From Pedobacter sp. FW305-3-2-15-E-R2A2 (lineage in GTDB: Bacteria; Bacteroidota; Bacteroidia; Sphingobacteriales; Sphingobacteriaceae): a DNA stretch of 64,000 bases. The stretch spans positions 6,510,001 through 6,574,000 of the forward strand of contig NZ_CP151803.1 in NCBI RefSeq assembly GCF_038446955.1. The letters run 5' to 3'. The notes under the pieces are model-generated. The model was not told the DNA's origin. It saw only the letters and a list, made by a program, of their open reading frames with translations, and ran no database searches. Shown piece by piece: positions 51,439 to 59,984 of the stretch. The first letter of the stretch is position 1. The number at the start of each line of letters is the position of its first letter. Made by a program: the position numbers and the translations under genes.

Positions 51439-52803
51439 ATGAAGAAATTTTTAGCGATTGCAGGCGGATTAATCTGTTTGTTTTTGAACGCACAAGCACA
51501 ACCAGCAAAGAAAAATATAGATAAAGTGGTTGCAGTATTAGGGAATAATATCATTTTATTATCGGACCTGAACCAGCAATATGCGCAATATCTGAATTCG
51601 GGAAACCCGGCTGATGAAAAGGTAAAATGCTATATTTTGCAACAGATGCTTGCTCAGAAACTACTGAAACAACAGGCAGAAATTGACTCTATCACTGTGG
51701 AAGAAGCGCAGGTAGACGAAGAAGTGGATAAAAGGATGCGTATGCAGATCCAACGGGCCGGCGGACAAGAACGTCTGGAGCAATTTTTAAACCGTTCTGT
51801 TCTCCAATATAAAGATGAGATCAGACCTGATTTAAAGGAACAATTAATCTCTAATAAGATGCAGGCCCACATCACTCAGGATGTAAGCATTACTCCTCTG
51901 GAGGTTAAAAAATATTTTGATTCGTACAAAAAAGATAGTCTTCCTGATATTCCTACAGAGTTTGAGGTTGGAGAGATCGTGCTTCACCCAAAACTAACCA
52001 AGGCAGAGAAACAAAAATTCTATGATAAAATTGATGCTTTAAGACTTAGGGTAAAAAGTGGTGAAGACTTTGCTTTCCTTGCAAAATCTTACTCTGAAGA
52101 TCCGGGATCAGCACCTGATGGTGGTGATTTAGGGTTCTTTGACCGGACCAGAATGGTGAAAGAATTTACTGCATGGGCTTTCAAGCTGAAAGCTGGTGAG
52201 CTCTCTCCTGTTTTTGAATCAGAGCATGGTTTCCATATCTTACAGGTCATTGAACGTCGTGGTGAACAGGTTCAGGCCCGTCACATTCTGATTCGTCCTC
52301 AGACCACGCCAGAGAGTTTAGATCGCGTGAAGCTTCAGGCAGATAGTCTTTACACCAATATCAACACGAAGAAAATCACCTTCTCTACAGCAGCATCTCT
52401 ATATTCAGACAACAAAGAATCCCAGTACAATGGAGGAATGATCCTTTATGCGGATAACGTTACTGCAAGAACAACTTTTATCCCTGCTGATAAGCTTGAT
52501 CCTAAAGTATTCCTGGTAGTGGATACCATGAAAGTAGGTGAAATCTCTAAACCGGTACTTTTCACAGGACAGGATGGAAAAGAAGGATATAAAATCCTTT
52601 TCCTTAAATCTAAAATTCCACCTCATAAAGGAAACCTGGAACAGGATTATGCCAAGTTCAAAGAAAGAGCGCAACAAGGTAAAATTGACCGTATCCTGAG
52701 TGAATGGTTCGAAAAAAGAAGAGAAAATACCTACATCAGAATTGACGAAGATTACAACAAATGTGATGAGTTAAAAATCTGGACTAAAACGGCTAAAAAA
52801 TAG
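51439..52803 (+). CDS. SurA-type periplasmic peptidyl-prolyl isomerase (two parvulin domains)
   Basis: An outer membrane protein chaperone and isomerase of the SurA family. 454 residues from the ATG at 51439; an upstream TTG adds five residues. A signal peptide (IAGGLICLFLNAQAQ) precedes the SurA N-terminal domain (DKVVAVLGNNIILLSDLNQQ). First parvulin domain at about 165-270 (EFEVGEIVLHP; SYSEDPGSAPDGGDLGFFDR; FHILQVIERRGEQVQARHIL) and second at about 275-385 (YNGGMILYADN). The moxR gene follows 4 bp after the stop. Confidence 0.93.
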   Translation: MKKFLAIAGGLICLFLNAQAQPAKKNIDKVVAVLGNNIILLSDLNQQYAQYLNSGNPADEKVKCYILQQMLAQKLLKQQAEIDSITVEEAQVDEEVDKRMRMQIQRAGGQERLEQFLNRSVLQYKDEIRPDLKEQLISNKMQAHITQDVSITPLEVKKYFDSYKKDSLPDIPTEFEVGEIVLHPKLTKAEKQKFYDKIDALRLRVKSGEDFAFLAKSYSEDPGSAPDGGDLGFFDRTRMVKEFTAWAFKLKAGELSPVFESEHGFHILQVIERRGEQVQARHILIRPQTTPESLDRVKLQADSLYTNINTKKITFSTAASLYSDNKESQYNGGMILYADNVTARTTFIPADKLDPKVFLVVDTMKVGEISKPVLFTGQDGKEGYKILFLKSKIPPHKGNLEQDYAKFKERAQQGKIDRILSEWFEKRRENTYIRIDEDYNKCDELKIWTKTAKK

Positions 52804-52807
52804 GTTT

Positions 52808-53770
52808 ATGCAGTTTGATAACGATATAAAAGCCGTAGACGCATTACATCAATCGTACAAGGATATTAAGGCCGAAATCGGCAAAGTGGTCATTGGACAG
52901 GATGATGTCGTAAAATCCGTTTTAATATCCATTTTCAGTAATGGTCATTGTTTACTTGTCGGGGTTCCCGGCCTGGCAAAGACCTTACTTGTTCAAACTG
53001 TAGCCAATGTACTGGACCTTAATTTTAACAGGATCCAGTTTACTCCCGACTTAATGCCCAGCGATATCATTGGTGCAGAAATTCTTGGGGAAGACAGAAA
53101 TTTTAAGTTCATTCCCGGACCTATATTTTCGAATATCATCCTTGCGGATGAGATCAACAGAACACCGCCAAAAACACAGGCTGCCTTATTGGAAGCCATG
53201 CAGGAAAAAGCGGTAACTGCAGCTGGTCAAAGACATATTTTACCCAATCCATTCTTTGTATTGGCTACACAAAATCCAATTGAGCAGGAAGGTACATACC
53301 CTCTTCCTGAAGCGCAGTTAGACCGTTTCATGTTCAATGTACATCTGGACTACCCTTCCTTCGAGGAAGAGCTGACGATCGTTAAAAATACCACGGGTAA
53401 TCAGGAAATTCAATTGAAAAAAATCATCAATGCACAGCAGATTCAATATTTCCAGAAACTGGTAAGAAACATCCCTGTTGCAGATAATGTAATAGAATAC
53501 GCGGTAAAACTGGCAACTAAAACCCGTCCTCACACTCCTTCTGCTACTGAAGATATCAATAAATACATCAGCTGGGGTGCAGGACCAAGGGCTTCTCAGT
53601 TCCTGGTGATCGGTGCAAAATGTCATGCTGCTATATCAGGTAAATATTCTCCTGATATTGAAGATGTACAGGCTGTTGCCGAGGCGATCCTACGCCACCG
53701 TATTGTGCGAAACTACCGCGCTGAAGCGGAAGGCTTAAGCATCGAACAAATCATTAAAAACTTATATTAA
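52808..53770 (+). CDS. MoxR-family AAA+ ATPase
   Basis: A 320-residue AAA+ chaperone-type ATPase. Walker A is GVPGLAKTLLVQTVA, Walker B ILADEINRTPPKTQAALLEA and sensor 1 FVLATQNPIEQEGTYPLPEA. MoxR ATPases usually act with DUF58 and von Willebrand factor A proteins, but the next feature is a terminator and no such genes follow, so its partners are elsewhere. The 4-bp gap places it in the SurA-like operon, linking it to envelope protein maturation. Confidence 0.93.
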   Translation: MQFDNDIKAVDALHQSYKDIKAEIGKVVIGQDDVVKSVLISIFSNGHCLLVGVPGLAKTLLVQTVANVLDLNFNRIQFTPDLMPSDIIGAEILGEDRNFKFIPGPIFSNIILADEINRTPPKTQAALLEAMQEKAVTAAGQRHILPNPFFVLATQNPIEQEGTYPLPEAQLDRFMFNVHLDYPSFEEELTIVKNTTGNQEIQLKKIINAQQIQYFQKLVRNIPVADNVIEYAVKLATKTRPHTPSATEDINKYISWGAGPRASQFLVIGAKCHAAISGKYSPDIEDVQAVAEAILRHRIVRNYRAEAEGLSIEQIIKNLY

Positions 53771-53790
53771 TCTGTTGTCAGATTAATACA

Positions 53791-53830
53791 AATTAAAAAG
53801 GCCTTGAAAAATTTCAAGGCCTTTTTAATT
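53791..53830. terminator. bidirectional terminator after moxR
   Basis: Perfect 19-bp arms (core AAAAAGGCCTTGAAA) with a 2-nt centre. A- and T-tracts flank it on both sides, serving moxR and the convergent GDPD-like gene. Confidence 0.93.
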
Positions 53831-53843
53831 TTATACAGAAATG

Positions 53844-54728
53844 CTATTGCTCCAGAAGTTCCGCTTTAAACAAGTTTGGATAATCGGTCACGATACCATC
53901 CACACCAAGATCAATCAGGTATTTCATCTGTTTTGTCGAATTAATCGTCCAGGGAATGATTTTAATTCCTGCAGCGTGACAACGGTCTACCAGACCTTTA
54001 CCTACCAATACAGAATATGGGCTATATACCGTAGGATTAAATCCAAGCTCCTGAATGTTATTCTCAAAATCTTCCTTTTCATCAATCAGTAAAGCTGTTT
54101 TGATCTTAGGATAATGTTCATGCAGGTGTTGAAGCGTACGGACATCAAAAGATTGAATCGTAACCCTTTTTTCTATTTTCTTTCTCTTTACCACATCCAT
54201 AATCAGGTCTACAAATTCTGCAGGTTCAGGCTGGAACTCATTGTCACCTTTAGGAATGGTTTTCGTTTCGATGCTGTAATTCGGTTTTGCCAATCGATTT
54301 TCCTTCACGTAGTTCTCCACAGAATCAATCGTTTCTTCTAACAATGGCTTATAAGTTTTGAACTTTTGCTGTCCGGGAAACCGGTTGTGCACCTTACTGC
54401 CCACATCATATTTCTTCACATCCGCATAATCCATCTTATAGATGTTATGTTTTTTCTGATCTTTCAAACTGATTTCCTTCCCATCCGGCTTCAGACTGAT
54501 CTCCGAATTGAAATAAGGCTCCTGAGAAAGGACGACCTGCTTATCCTTCGAGATCACTGCATTCATAATTAAGGTATTTACACCCAGATCCAGCGCCTTT
54601 ATCATTCCGGGAATGGTGTTCTCAGGCATGATCCCCCTGGCTCCCCTCTGCCCCTGTAAATCGAATTTCTGAGCCTGACTTTGAAAGGCCAACATGATGG
54701 CCGCAATGAATAATATATTCTTCTTCAT
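53844..54728 (-). CDS. GDPD-fold protein lacking catalytic residues (predicted pseudoenzyme)
   Basis: A 294-residue exported homologue of glycerophosphodiester phosphodiesterase, clearly paralogous to the gene at 6955 (QSFDVRTLQHLHEHYPKIKT; IIPWTINSTKQM; VDGIVTDYPNLF). The key positions are changed: His of HRG is Gln27 (QRG), the Glu and Asp of LEMD are Ile54 and Asn56 (LIMN), and the THDD histidine is Gln69 (SQEP). Glu36 of PENT remains. Phosphodiesterase activity is therefore unlikely; it may bind a ligand or another protein. The ATG at 54728 with signal peptide FIAAIMLAFQSQAQ is preferred to an upstream start. Confidence 0.9.
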   Translation of the reverse strand: MKKNILFIAAIMLAFQSQAQKFDLQGQRGARGIMPENTIPGMIKALDLGVNTLIMNAVISKDKQVVLSQEPYFNSEISLKPDGKEISLKDQKKHNIYKMDYADVKKYDVGSKVHNRFPGQQKFKTYKPLLEETIDSVENYVKENRLAKPNYSIETKTIPKGDNEFQPEPAEFVDLIMDVVKRKKIEKRVTIQSFDVRTLQHLHEHYPKIKTALLIDEKEDFENNIQELGFNPTVYSPYSVLVGKGLVDRCHAAGIKIIPWTINSTKQMKYLIDLGVDGIVTDYPNLFKAELLEQ

Positions 54729-54782
54729 GAATGTCTTTGTTGTGTGTTTATACGGCAATGGCCGGGTTAAAAAACGGATCAA

Positions 54783-54823
54783 AAAAAAGGTTTCTTAAAT
54801 TAAATCTTTAAGAAACCTTTTTT
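54783..54823 (-). terminator. terminator of the NTF2-like gene
   Basis: 17-bp stem with core GGTTTCTTAAA and its complement, 7-nt loop (54800-54806). The A-tract on the plus strand gives a T-tract for the minus-strand gene ending at 54843; it may also act on the other strand. Confidence 0.88.
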
Positions 54824-54842
54824 ATAAGTTATTTTCTTTTGA

Positions 54843-55700
54843 TTAACGTTCAGCAGGTGCAAATACCTGTACAATCAAATTCCAGTTATGGTCTGCCTGA
54901 CGCTCATAAATAAAAAGATAATTAAAGCTTTCTCTAAGATCTGCTTTATAATCTACAGTAGCCACGCCATAAGTATAAGCAAGGTCACCACCGTCCGCTT
55001 TATTGACTTTGGTGGTTTTCAATGTTATATTTTTCACCATTCCATTAAAGAAAGACAATGCTTTTTCTTTTCCTATGATCGGCTCGTATCCTGGAAACAA
55101 AACCCTTGCATCAGGATTTAAGAACCCAGCGAAGGCAGCAATCCCGTAAGATTTCAGCATCGTATTCAGCGTTTTTTCGGTTGTTGCAATGATGTCAACT
55201 CCTGCAGCCCTTTGTTTATCACCAGCGAACTTAGGCTTATAAAAGTCTTTAGGTTCAATAAATAAAGGTTCTACTTTGTTTAAAGGTTTGTTATGAGTGA
55301 TTCCTAAATCCATCGCTAACTCCCACTTTCCGTCTTTCGCCTTCCATACTGAAAGGTATTGGCCATAGGTTTTAGTTTCCCCATCAGCAGTAAAAGGACC
55401 TGTCGTAAAACCCCAGTCGCCACTTCTTGCTACTTTAGCATAAACAGGGTTCCAGCTCAATCCTTTATCATCTCCCTGCCCCGCATAAAAGGTTTTCGCA
55501 TTTACCGGGTTGGGTCTGAATACCAGCGCATCATTCGCAGAATAAGTGGTAAATGCAGTTTTTGCACCATGCTTGGCAAGGTCTTCTGCAAATTCCTTTT
55601 CTGCTTTTACCAGGGACTTAGTGCTTCCATCCGATTTTTGTGCATATGCACCAAGGGTTATAGAAACCGCTATAATTGTATATATAAATTTATTCATCAT
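54843..55700 (-). CDS. secreted protein with two NTF2/SnoaL-like (DUF4440-type) domains
   Basis: A 285-residue exported protein (signal FIYTIIAVSITLGAYAQ). Two alpha+beta barrel repeats of the NTF2-like superfamily: residues 25-140 (EKEFAEDLAKHGAKTAFTTY; KARSGDWGFTTGPF-type strands; YLSVWKAKDGKWELAMDLGI) and 165-285 (TEKTLNTMLKSYGIAAFAGF; DLAYTYGVATVDY; NWNLIVQVFAPAER). The fold forms a pocket for small ligands, but no catalytic residues can be assigned. Monocistronic, with its own terminator. Confidence 0.82.
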   Translation of the reverse strand: MMNKFIYTIIAVSITLGAYAQKSDGSTKSLVKAEKEFAEDLAKHGAKTAFTTYSANDALVFRPNPVNAKTFYAGQGDDKGLSWNPVYAKVARSGDWGFTTGPFTADGETKTYGQYLSVWKAKDGKWELAMDLGITHNKPLNKVEPLFIEPKDFYKPKFAGDKQRAAGVDIIATTEKTLNTMLKSYGIAAFAGFLNPDARVLFPGYEPIIGKEKALSFFNGMVKNITLKTTKVNKADGGDLAYTYGVATVDYKADLRESFNYLFIYERQADHNWNLIVQVFAPAER

Positions 55701-55779
55701 GTTTTAGGTATAGTTTGGGCACTAATATAGTCGTTGTATTACTTTTGACCTTTAAAAAGTAATTAACAATTAAACAATG

Positions 55780-57240
55780 TTAAGCTTTGTTCCAGGTCGT
55801 ACCTTCTTTACTGTCCTTCAACTGGATGCCCATACTTTGGAGGCCCAGACGGATTTTATCAGATGTGGCATAGTCCTTATTCTCTTTGGCTGTCTTTCTT
55901 AGCTCGATTACCATATCCAACACCGAATTCAATTCCAGATTGGAAGTATCTTCCGCTTTTAATCCAAAAATGTCAAACACAAAATCTTTCATCAGCTTTT
56001 TCAGCTTATCCAGTTCTGCAGCGGAGATCGTTCCTTTACCATCATACACCGTATTGATAATGCGCACGGCTTCGAACAATTCTGCAATCACCACAGGGCT
56101 GTTGAAATCATCATTCATAGCTTTTAAACAGTTGTCTATGATTGGGCCGATCTCAAAATCGCTGCTTTCCGAAGGGCTTAATTTATCCATCAGACTAATG
56201 GCATTCATCAATCTTTTGAATCCTTTTTCTGAGGCATCCAATGCTTCATTAGAAAAATCAAGCGTACTGCGGTAATGTGCCTGAAGCATAAAGAATTTAA
56301 CCGTCATCGGGCTAAAGCCCTTCTCCAGCAATACATGCTCCCCTTTGAACAATTCCTCAGGAAGGAAACCATTTCCTAAGCTTTTAGACATTCTCGTTCC
56401 ATTCACCGTCAGCATATTGGTATGCATCCAGTACTTGGCCGGTTGTTTATGACTGCAAGCTTCAGACTGTGCAATTTCATTCGTATGATGTGTTGCAGCA
56501 AGGTCCATTCCTCCTCCGTGAATGTCGAACTCTTCGCCAAGGTATTTCGCACTCATTGCCGAACATTCAATATGCCAACCCGGAAAACCTTCACCCCATG
56601 GAGAAGCCCAGCGCATCAGTGTTTCTGGCTTCGCTTTAATCCAAAGTGCAAAATCCAATCGTCCGCGTTTTTCATCCTGCCCACCCAGTTCCCTGGTATT
56701 GGCCAGCATGTCTTCCATGTTTCTGTTGGTAAGAATGGTATAGTTATATTCTTTGCTATATTTTTCTACGTCAAAATAAACCGTTCCGTTCGCTTCGTAT
56801 GCATATCCGTTGCTGATGATCTCTTTGATCATTTCGATTTGCTCTATGATATGCCCTGTAGCGGTAGGCTCAATGCTTGGCGGCAGGGTATTGAACATTC
56901 TCAGGACATCATGAAATCCAAGAGTGTACTTCTGTACAATTTCCATTGGCTCCAGCTGCTCCAGCTTGGCTCTTTTTGCAAATTTATCATCACCCTCATC
57001 ACGATCACCTTCCAAATGACCGGCATCGGTAATGTTCCGCACATAACGGACTTTATATCCACTATACGTTAAATACCTGAAGATCAAATCGAATGAGATA
57101 AACGTACGACAATTCCCCAAATGAACGTCACTGTAAACAGTAGGGCCGCAAACGTACATACCTACATGAGGTGCGTTTAGCGGTTCAAAAATTTCTTTTT
57201 TACGCGTAAGGGTATTGTAGAGCTGTAGACCTGTATCCAT
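55780..57240 (-). CDS. cysS: cysteinyl-tRNA synthetase
   Basis: Class I aminoacyl-tRNA synthetase charging tRNA-Cys. 486 residues. Zinc-binding and HIGH-type motif: [19 protein letters not shown]; further zinc ligands in GWHIECSAM and [16 protein letters not shown]-type motif RMSKSLGN. The start is 4 nt after a -7 box. The EEP gene upstream reads in the same direction with an 18-bp gap. Confidence 0.96.
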   Translation of the reverse strand: MDTGLQLYNTLTRKKEIFEPLNAPHVGMYVCGPTVYSDVHLGNCRTFISFDLIFRYLTYSGYKVRYVRNITDAGHLEGDRDEGDDKFAKRAKLEQLEPMEIVQKYTLGFHDVLRMFNTLPPSIEPTATGHIIEQIEMIKEIISNGYAYEANGTVYFDVEKYSKEYNYTILTNRNMEDMLANTRELGGQDEKRGRLDFALWIKAKPETLMRWASPWGEGFPGWHIECSAMSAKYLGEEFDIHGGGMDLAATHHTNEIAQSEACSHKQPAKYWMHTNMLTVNGTRMSKSLGNGFLPEELFKGEHVLLEKGFSPMTVKFFMLQAHYRSTLDFSNEALDASEKGFKRLMNAISLMDKLSPSESSDFEIGPIIDNCLKAMNDDFNSPVVIAELFEAVRIINTVYDGKGTISAAELDKLKKLMKDFVFDIFGLKAEDTSNLELNSVLDMVIELRKTAKENKDYATSDKIRLGLQSMGIQLKDSKEGTTWNKA

Positions 57241-57244
57241 TTTG

Positions 57245-57277
57245 CAAAGGTAAAAATTTTAGGGGTTTAATATCAAA
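57245..57277 (-). promoter_or_regulatory. promoter TTTG-N21-TACCTTTG, 4 nt before the cysS ATG
   Basis: On the minus strand -33 TTTG (57277-57274) and -7 TACCTTTG (57252-57245) are 21 bp apart; only CAAA precedes the ATG. The -33 box lies within the end of the upstream gene. Confidence 0.7.
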
Positions 57278-58371
57278 TCACTGCGAACAGGAAAGTGGTC
57301 TGACAATTTCGCCGGGATCACCAGGTGATTCATCACTTTGATGTCTTTTGTAGTGGCAATATAGTCAATCTGAAAGTTGGGAAATTTACCATTATAAGTT
57401 CGCCCTAATCCAGTTCCTTGTTCCTGAAACGTGTTGTTTAATGATTTCGTTAATTGGGTTACCGCATAAGATGCGGGTGTATCGTTAAAATCGCCGGCAA
57501 TCAGGAAAGAACTCTGGCATTTTGCCATGTGTTCCTTCATAATATCTACCTGCTCACTTCGTTTCAGAAAAGCATTCCTGAGCAAAGTCAGAATGCGCTT
57601 GGAAGGTTTAATTTCCGCATCCATCTTTTTCTTTACCTTATCAATATAGTTGTAATCCTGCTTATCAAAAGAGATGGACTGTAAATGCAGATTGTACACT
57701 CTGAGCTTCTTTTTGTTCACTTCCACATCGATATAGATCGAAGCATTGCCCCCGAAATTCGGGCCGAAAGCAATCGTTCCTTTATCCTGAATCGGGTAAC
57801 GGGAAAAGATGGCCAGACCTGTAGCTTCGTAATTATTCTCGCTTGAAGGAACAAAATAAAAATACCGGGTATTCAGAATCTTTTTCAAGCTATCCGTAAT
57901 ATCAAAAGATCCTTTCCTGCGGGTAAAGTACTCCTGAAAGCAAATGACATCCGGATTTTCCTTACCAATCAATTCCAGCATCTGTTGTTTCACAGACTCC
58001 ACATTTTCCTGTCCATAGGGTTTAAAACTATGCACGTTATAAGTCATCATACGCAGCGCCTTGGGATCAGATTTAGGACCTTTCCCTGTTTCTCCGGAGA
58101 TGCCCATCGTGGCCGTCAGTGCCTGCCATCCCATGAGGATTAAAACCAGGGTAGCTCCGGCAAAGAGCCATCGCTTACGGATGCACCACCAGAGGATCAT
58201 AAATAGGTTCAGAAACAAAATAAAAGGGTAAGCTAAACCGAAAAAAGCAATCAATTGATACTTTCTGGGATCGAATCTGCCCGCCATAAAGCCCAGCAGT
58301 AAAGTCACCGCCAGCAGAACTGCCAGGAAACGAACCAGTTTATCAAGAAATGTCGGTTCAGATTTCTTCAT
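57259..58371 (-). CDS. membrane-anchored endonuclease/exonuclease/phosphatase (EEP) family protein
   Basis: A 370-residue protein with three N-terminal membrane helices (residues 10-85) followed by an EEP metallohydrolase domain. Catalytic signatures: MTYNVHSF, CFQEYFTR, AGDFNDTPASYAV and LSDHFPVRSDL. Family members cut phosphodiester or phosphoester bonds of DNA, inositol phosphates or lipids; the membrane anchor favours a lipid or extracytoplasmic substrate. Its ATG overlaps the stop of the rhomboid gene (TAATG). Confidence 0.9.
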   Translation of the reverse strand: MKKSEPTFLDKLVRFLAVLLAVTLLLGFMAGRFDPRKYQLIAFFGLAYPFILFLNLFMILWWCIRKRWLFAGATLVLILMGWQALTATMGISGETGKGPKSDPKALRMMTYNVHSFKPYGQENVESVKQQMLELIGKENPDVICFQEYFTRRKGSFDITDSLKKILNTRYFYFVPSSENNYEATGLAIFSRYPIQDKGTIAFGPNFGGNASIYIDVEVNKKKLRVYNLHLQSISFDKQDYNYIDKVKKKMDAEIKPSKRILTLLRNAFLKRSEQVDIMKEHMAKCQSSFLIAGDFNDTPASYAVTQLTKSLNNTFQEQGTGLGRTYNGKFPNFQIDYIATTKDIKVMNHLVIPAKLSDHFPVRSDLILNP

Positions 58372-59234
58372 TAATGTTTACTTGCCTTAAATAAAGTTTC
58401 TTTTTCTGCCCTGCTTAACTGATCGTATCCCGATTTAGAAATCTTATCTAAGATCGCATCTATCTCCTGCTGATTGACCCCCGTACTTCTTGAGTTGGCA
58501 GAAGATTTCGCATGTTCATTTCTAACCACCTTTAATTTAGACTTTCTTTTAAACAGACTGCTCCAGTCTTTTCCGTTTTGTAGCAGTTTAATATAAGCAA
58601 ATCCCATCACTGCACCACCCAGATGTGAAAAACTTCCTCCTGCGTTTGCAGAAGCAATACCAATCAGGTCCAGGGCAACATAGCCGATCGCCAGGTATTT
58701 CAGTTTCACATCCCCAAGAAAAAGCAAGCGAATGCTATAATCGGGAACCAGCGTAGCGGTCGCGACAATGATAGCCGTTACTGATGCAGAAGAACCGATG
58801 ACTGTAGCTCCAGCGATGCTGCCGGAAAAAACCGGAAAAACATTGTAAGCCAGAATATAAATCAAAGCTCCCGCAACTCCTCCTGCCAGATATACAAAAT
58901 GAAACTGTCTTGGCTTCAGGAAATCCAGGAAAATTTTCCCCATCCAGAACAGCCAAAGCATATTGAACAACAAGTGCATCACTCCTTCATGGAAGAACTG
59001 ATAAGTAATGACCGTATAAAACCGGGTTGGCAACTTATCAATCGCTGCCGGAACCCCTGCATACTCCCTAACGAGAAGAGAAAAGTCTTTGAACTCTGTT
59101 CCCGACAGGAAAAAAGGAAGCCCTACCAATGCCACCACTAAAAACAGGAGCACATTGATGCCTATATAAAAAAACAAAGGGTTTCCTGATTGGAATACCT
59201 TGTACTTCAGGTCCTGGAAAAGATTCTTATTCAT
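58371..59234 (-). CDS. rhomboid-family intramembrane serine protease with C-terminal helical tail
   Basis: A 287-residue integral membrane protease with about six helices. The active serine is in GSSASVTAII, where the usual GxSG glycine after the serine is alanine, and the histidine is in FSHLGGAVMGF. A cytoplasmic C-terminal extension (NQQEIDAILDKISKSGYDQL) follows. It overlaps the second rhomboid gene by 8 bp and the EEP gene by 1 bp, all downstream of mutL. Activity is probable but the altered loop leaves some doubt. Confidence 0.9.
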   Translation of the reverse strand: MNKNLFQDLKYKVFQSGNPLFFYIGINVLLFLVVALVGLPFFLSGTEFKDFSLLVREYAGVPAAIDKLPTRFYTVITYQFFHEGVMHLLFNMLWLFWMGKIFLDFLKPRQFHFVYLAGGVAGALIYILAYNVFPVFSGSIAGATVIGSSASVTAIIVATATLVPDYSIRLLFLGDVKLKYLAIGYVALDLIGIASANAGGSFSHLGGAVMGFAYIKLLQNGKDWSSLFKRKSKLKVVRNEHAKSSANSRSTGVNQQEIDAILDKISKSGYDQLSRAEKETLFKASKH

Positions 59235-59979
59235 AATACTTATAAAATCTGTTGTTATCCTTGTCTTTCCATAATTTCACCAGTATAAAGCCTAACAATG
59301 CACCGCCAAGGTGGGCATAATGGGCTATAGAATCGCCTGGAACACGGGCAACTCCTAAAGAGAGCTCCACCAGTATATATACTGGAATAATGTACTTCGC
59401 CTTCACCGGAATAGGAATGAACATGATGTACATTTCCGTATTGGGATACAGCATTCCAAAAGCAACCAGCAATCCAAAGATCGCGCCGGAAGCGCCTACC
59501 ATAGGGAAGCCATAGATTCCAATCAGGGTTTGTTTCCCCATATCTGATATTCCAGATAACGCTATTGCATCCATATTAGCTCCCATAGTTGCTCCAAGAT
59601 CTACCGTTACAGGATTGTTAATAGCAGATCCTGTGATTTGATAAACTTCATAAGCTTGTACCCCCATTTGGAGTGCCACCGCACCCAGCCCAGTGATCAG
59701 GTAGAAGTTAATAAAACGTTTCGCCCCCCACCTGCTTTCCAGAACACCTCCAAACATAAATAAAGCAAACATGTTAAAGAAGATATGTCCAAGATCACCG
59801 TGCATAAACATGTAGGTAATCAGCTGCCACACCCTGAAATAGGGTGAATCAAAATAATATACACCCAACATACGACCTAAGTCTATTCCTGATGTACCCA
59901 AAAAATATTTCGCAGCAAAAAAAAGCACATTGATAATGAGCAGGTTTTTAACGACTGGCGGTATATGAATGTTATTCAT
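59227..59979 (-). CDS. rhomboid-family intramembrane serine protease
   Basis: A 250-residue GlpG-like protease with six predicted helices. Active-site motifs are canonical: VGASGAIFGL for the serine and YAHLGGALLGF for the histidine; the N-terminal YMFMHGDLGHIFFNMFALFM carries the conserved loop-1 residues. The gene begins 5 bp after the mutL stop and overlaps the next rhomboid gene, so mutL, two rhomboids and the EEP gene form one operon. Confidence 0.94.
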   Translation of the reverse strand: MNNIHIPPVVKNLLIINVLFFAAKYFLGTSGIDLGRMLGVYYFDSPYFRVWQLITYMFMHGDLGHIFFNMFALFMFGGVLESRWGAKRFINFYLITGLGAVALQMGVQAYEVYQITGSAINNPVTVDLGATMGANMDAIALSGISDMGKQTLIGIYGFPMVGASGAIFGLLVAFGMLYPNTEMYIMFIPIPVKAKYIIPVYILVELSLGVARVPGDSIAHYAHLGGALLGFILVKLWKDKDNNRFYKYYE

Positions 59980-59984
59980 TGTAT

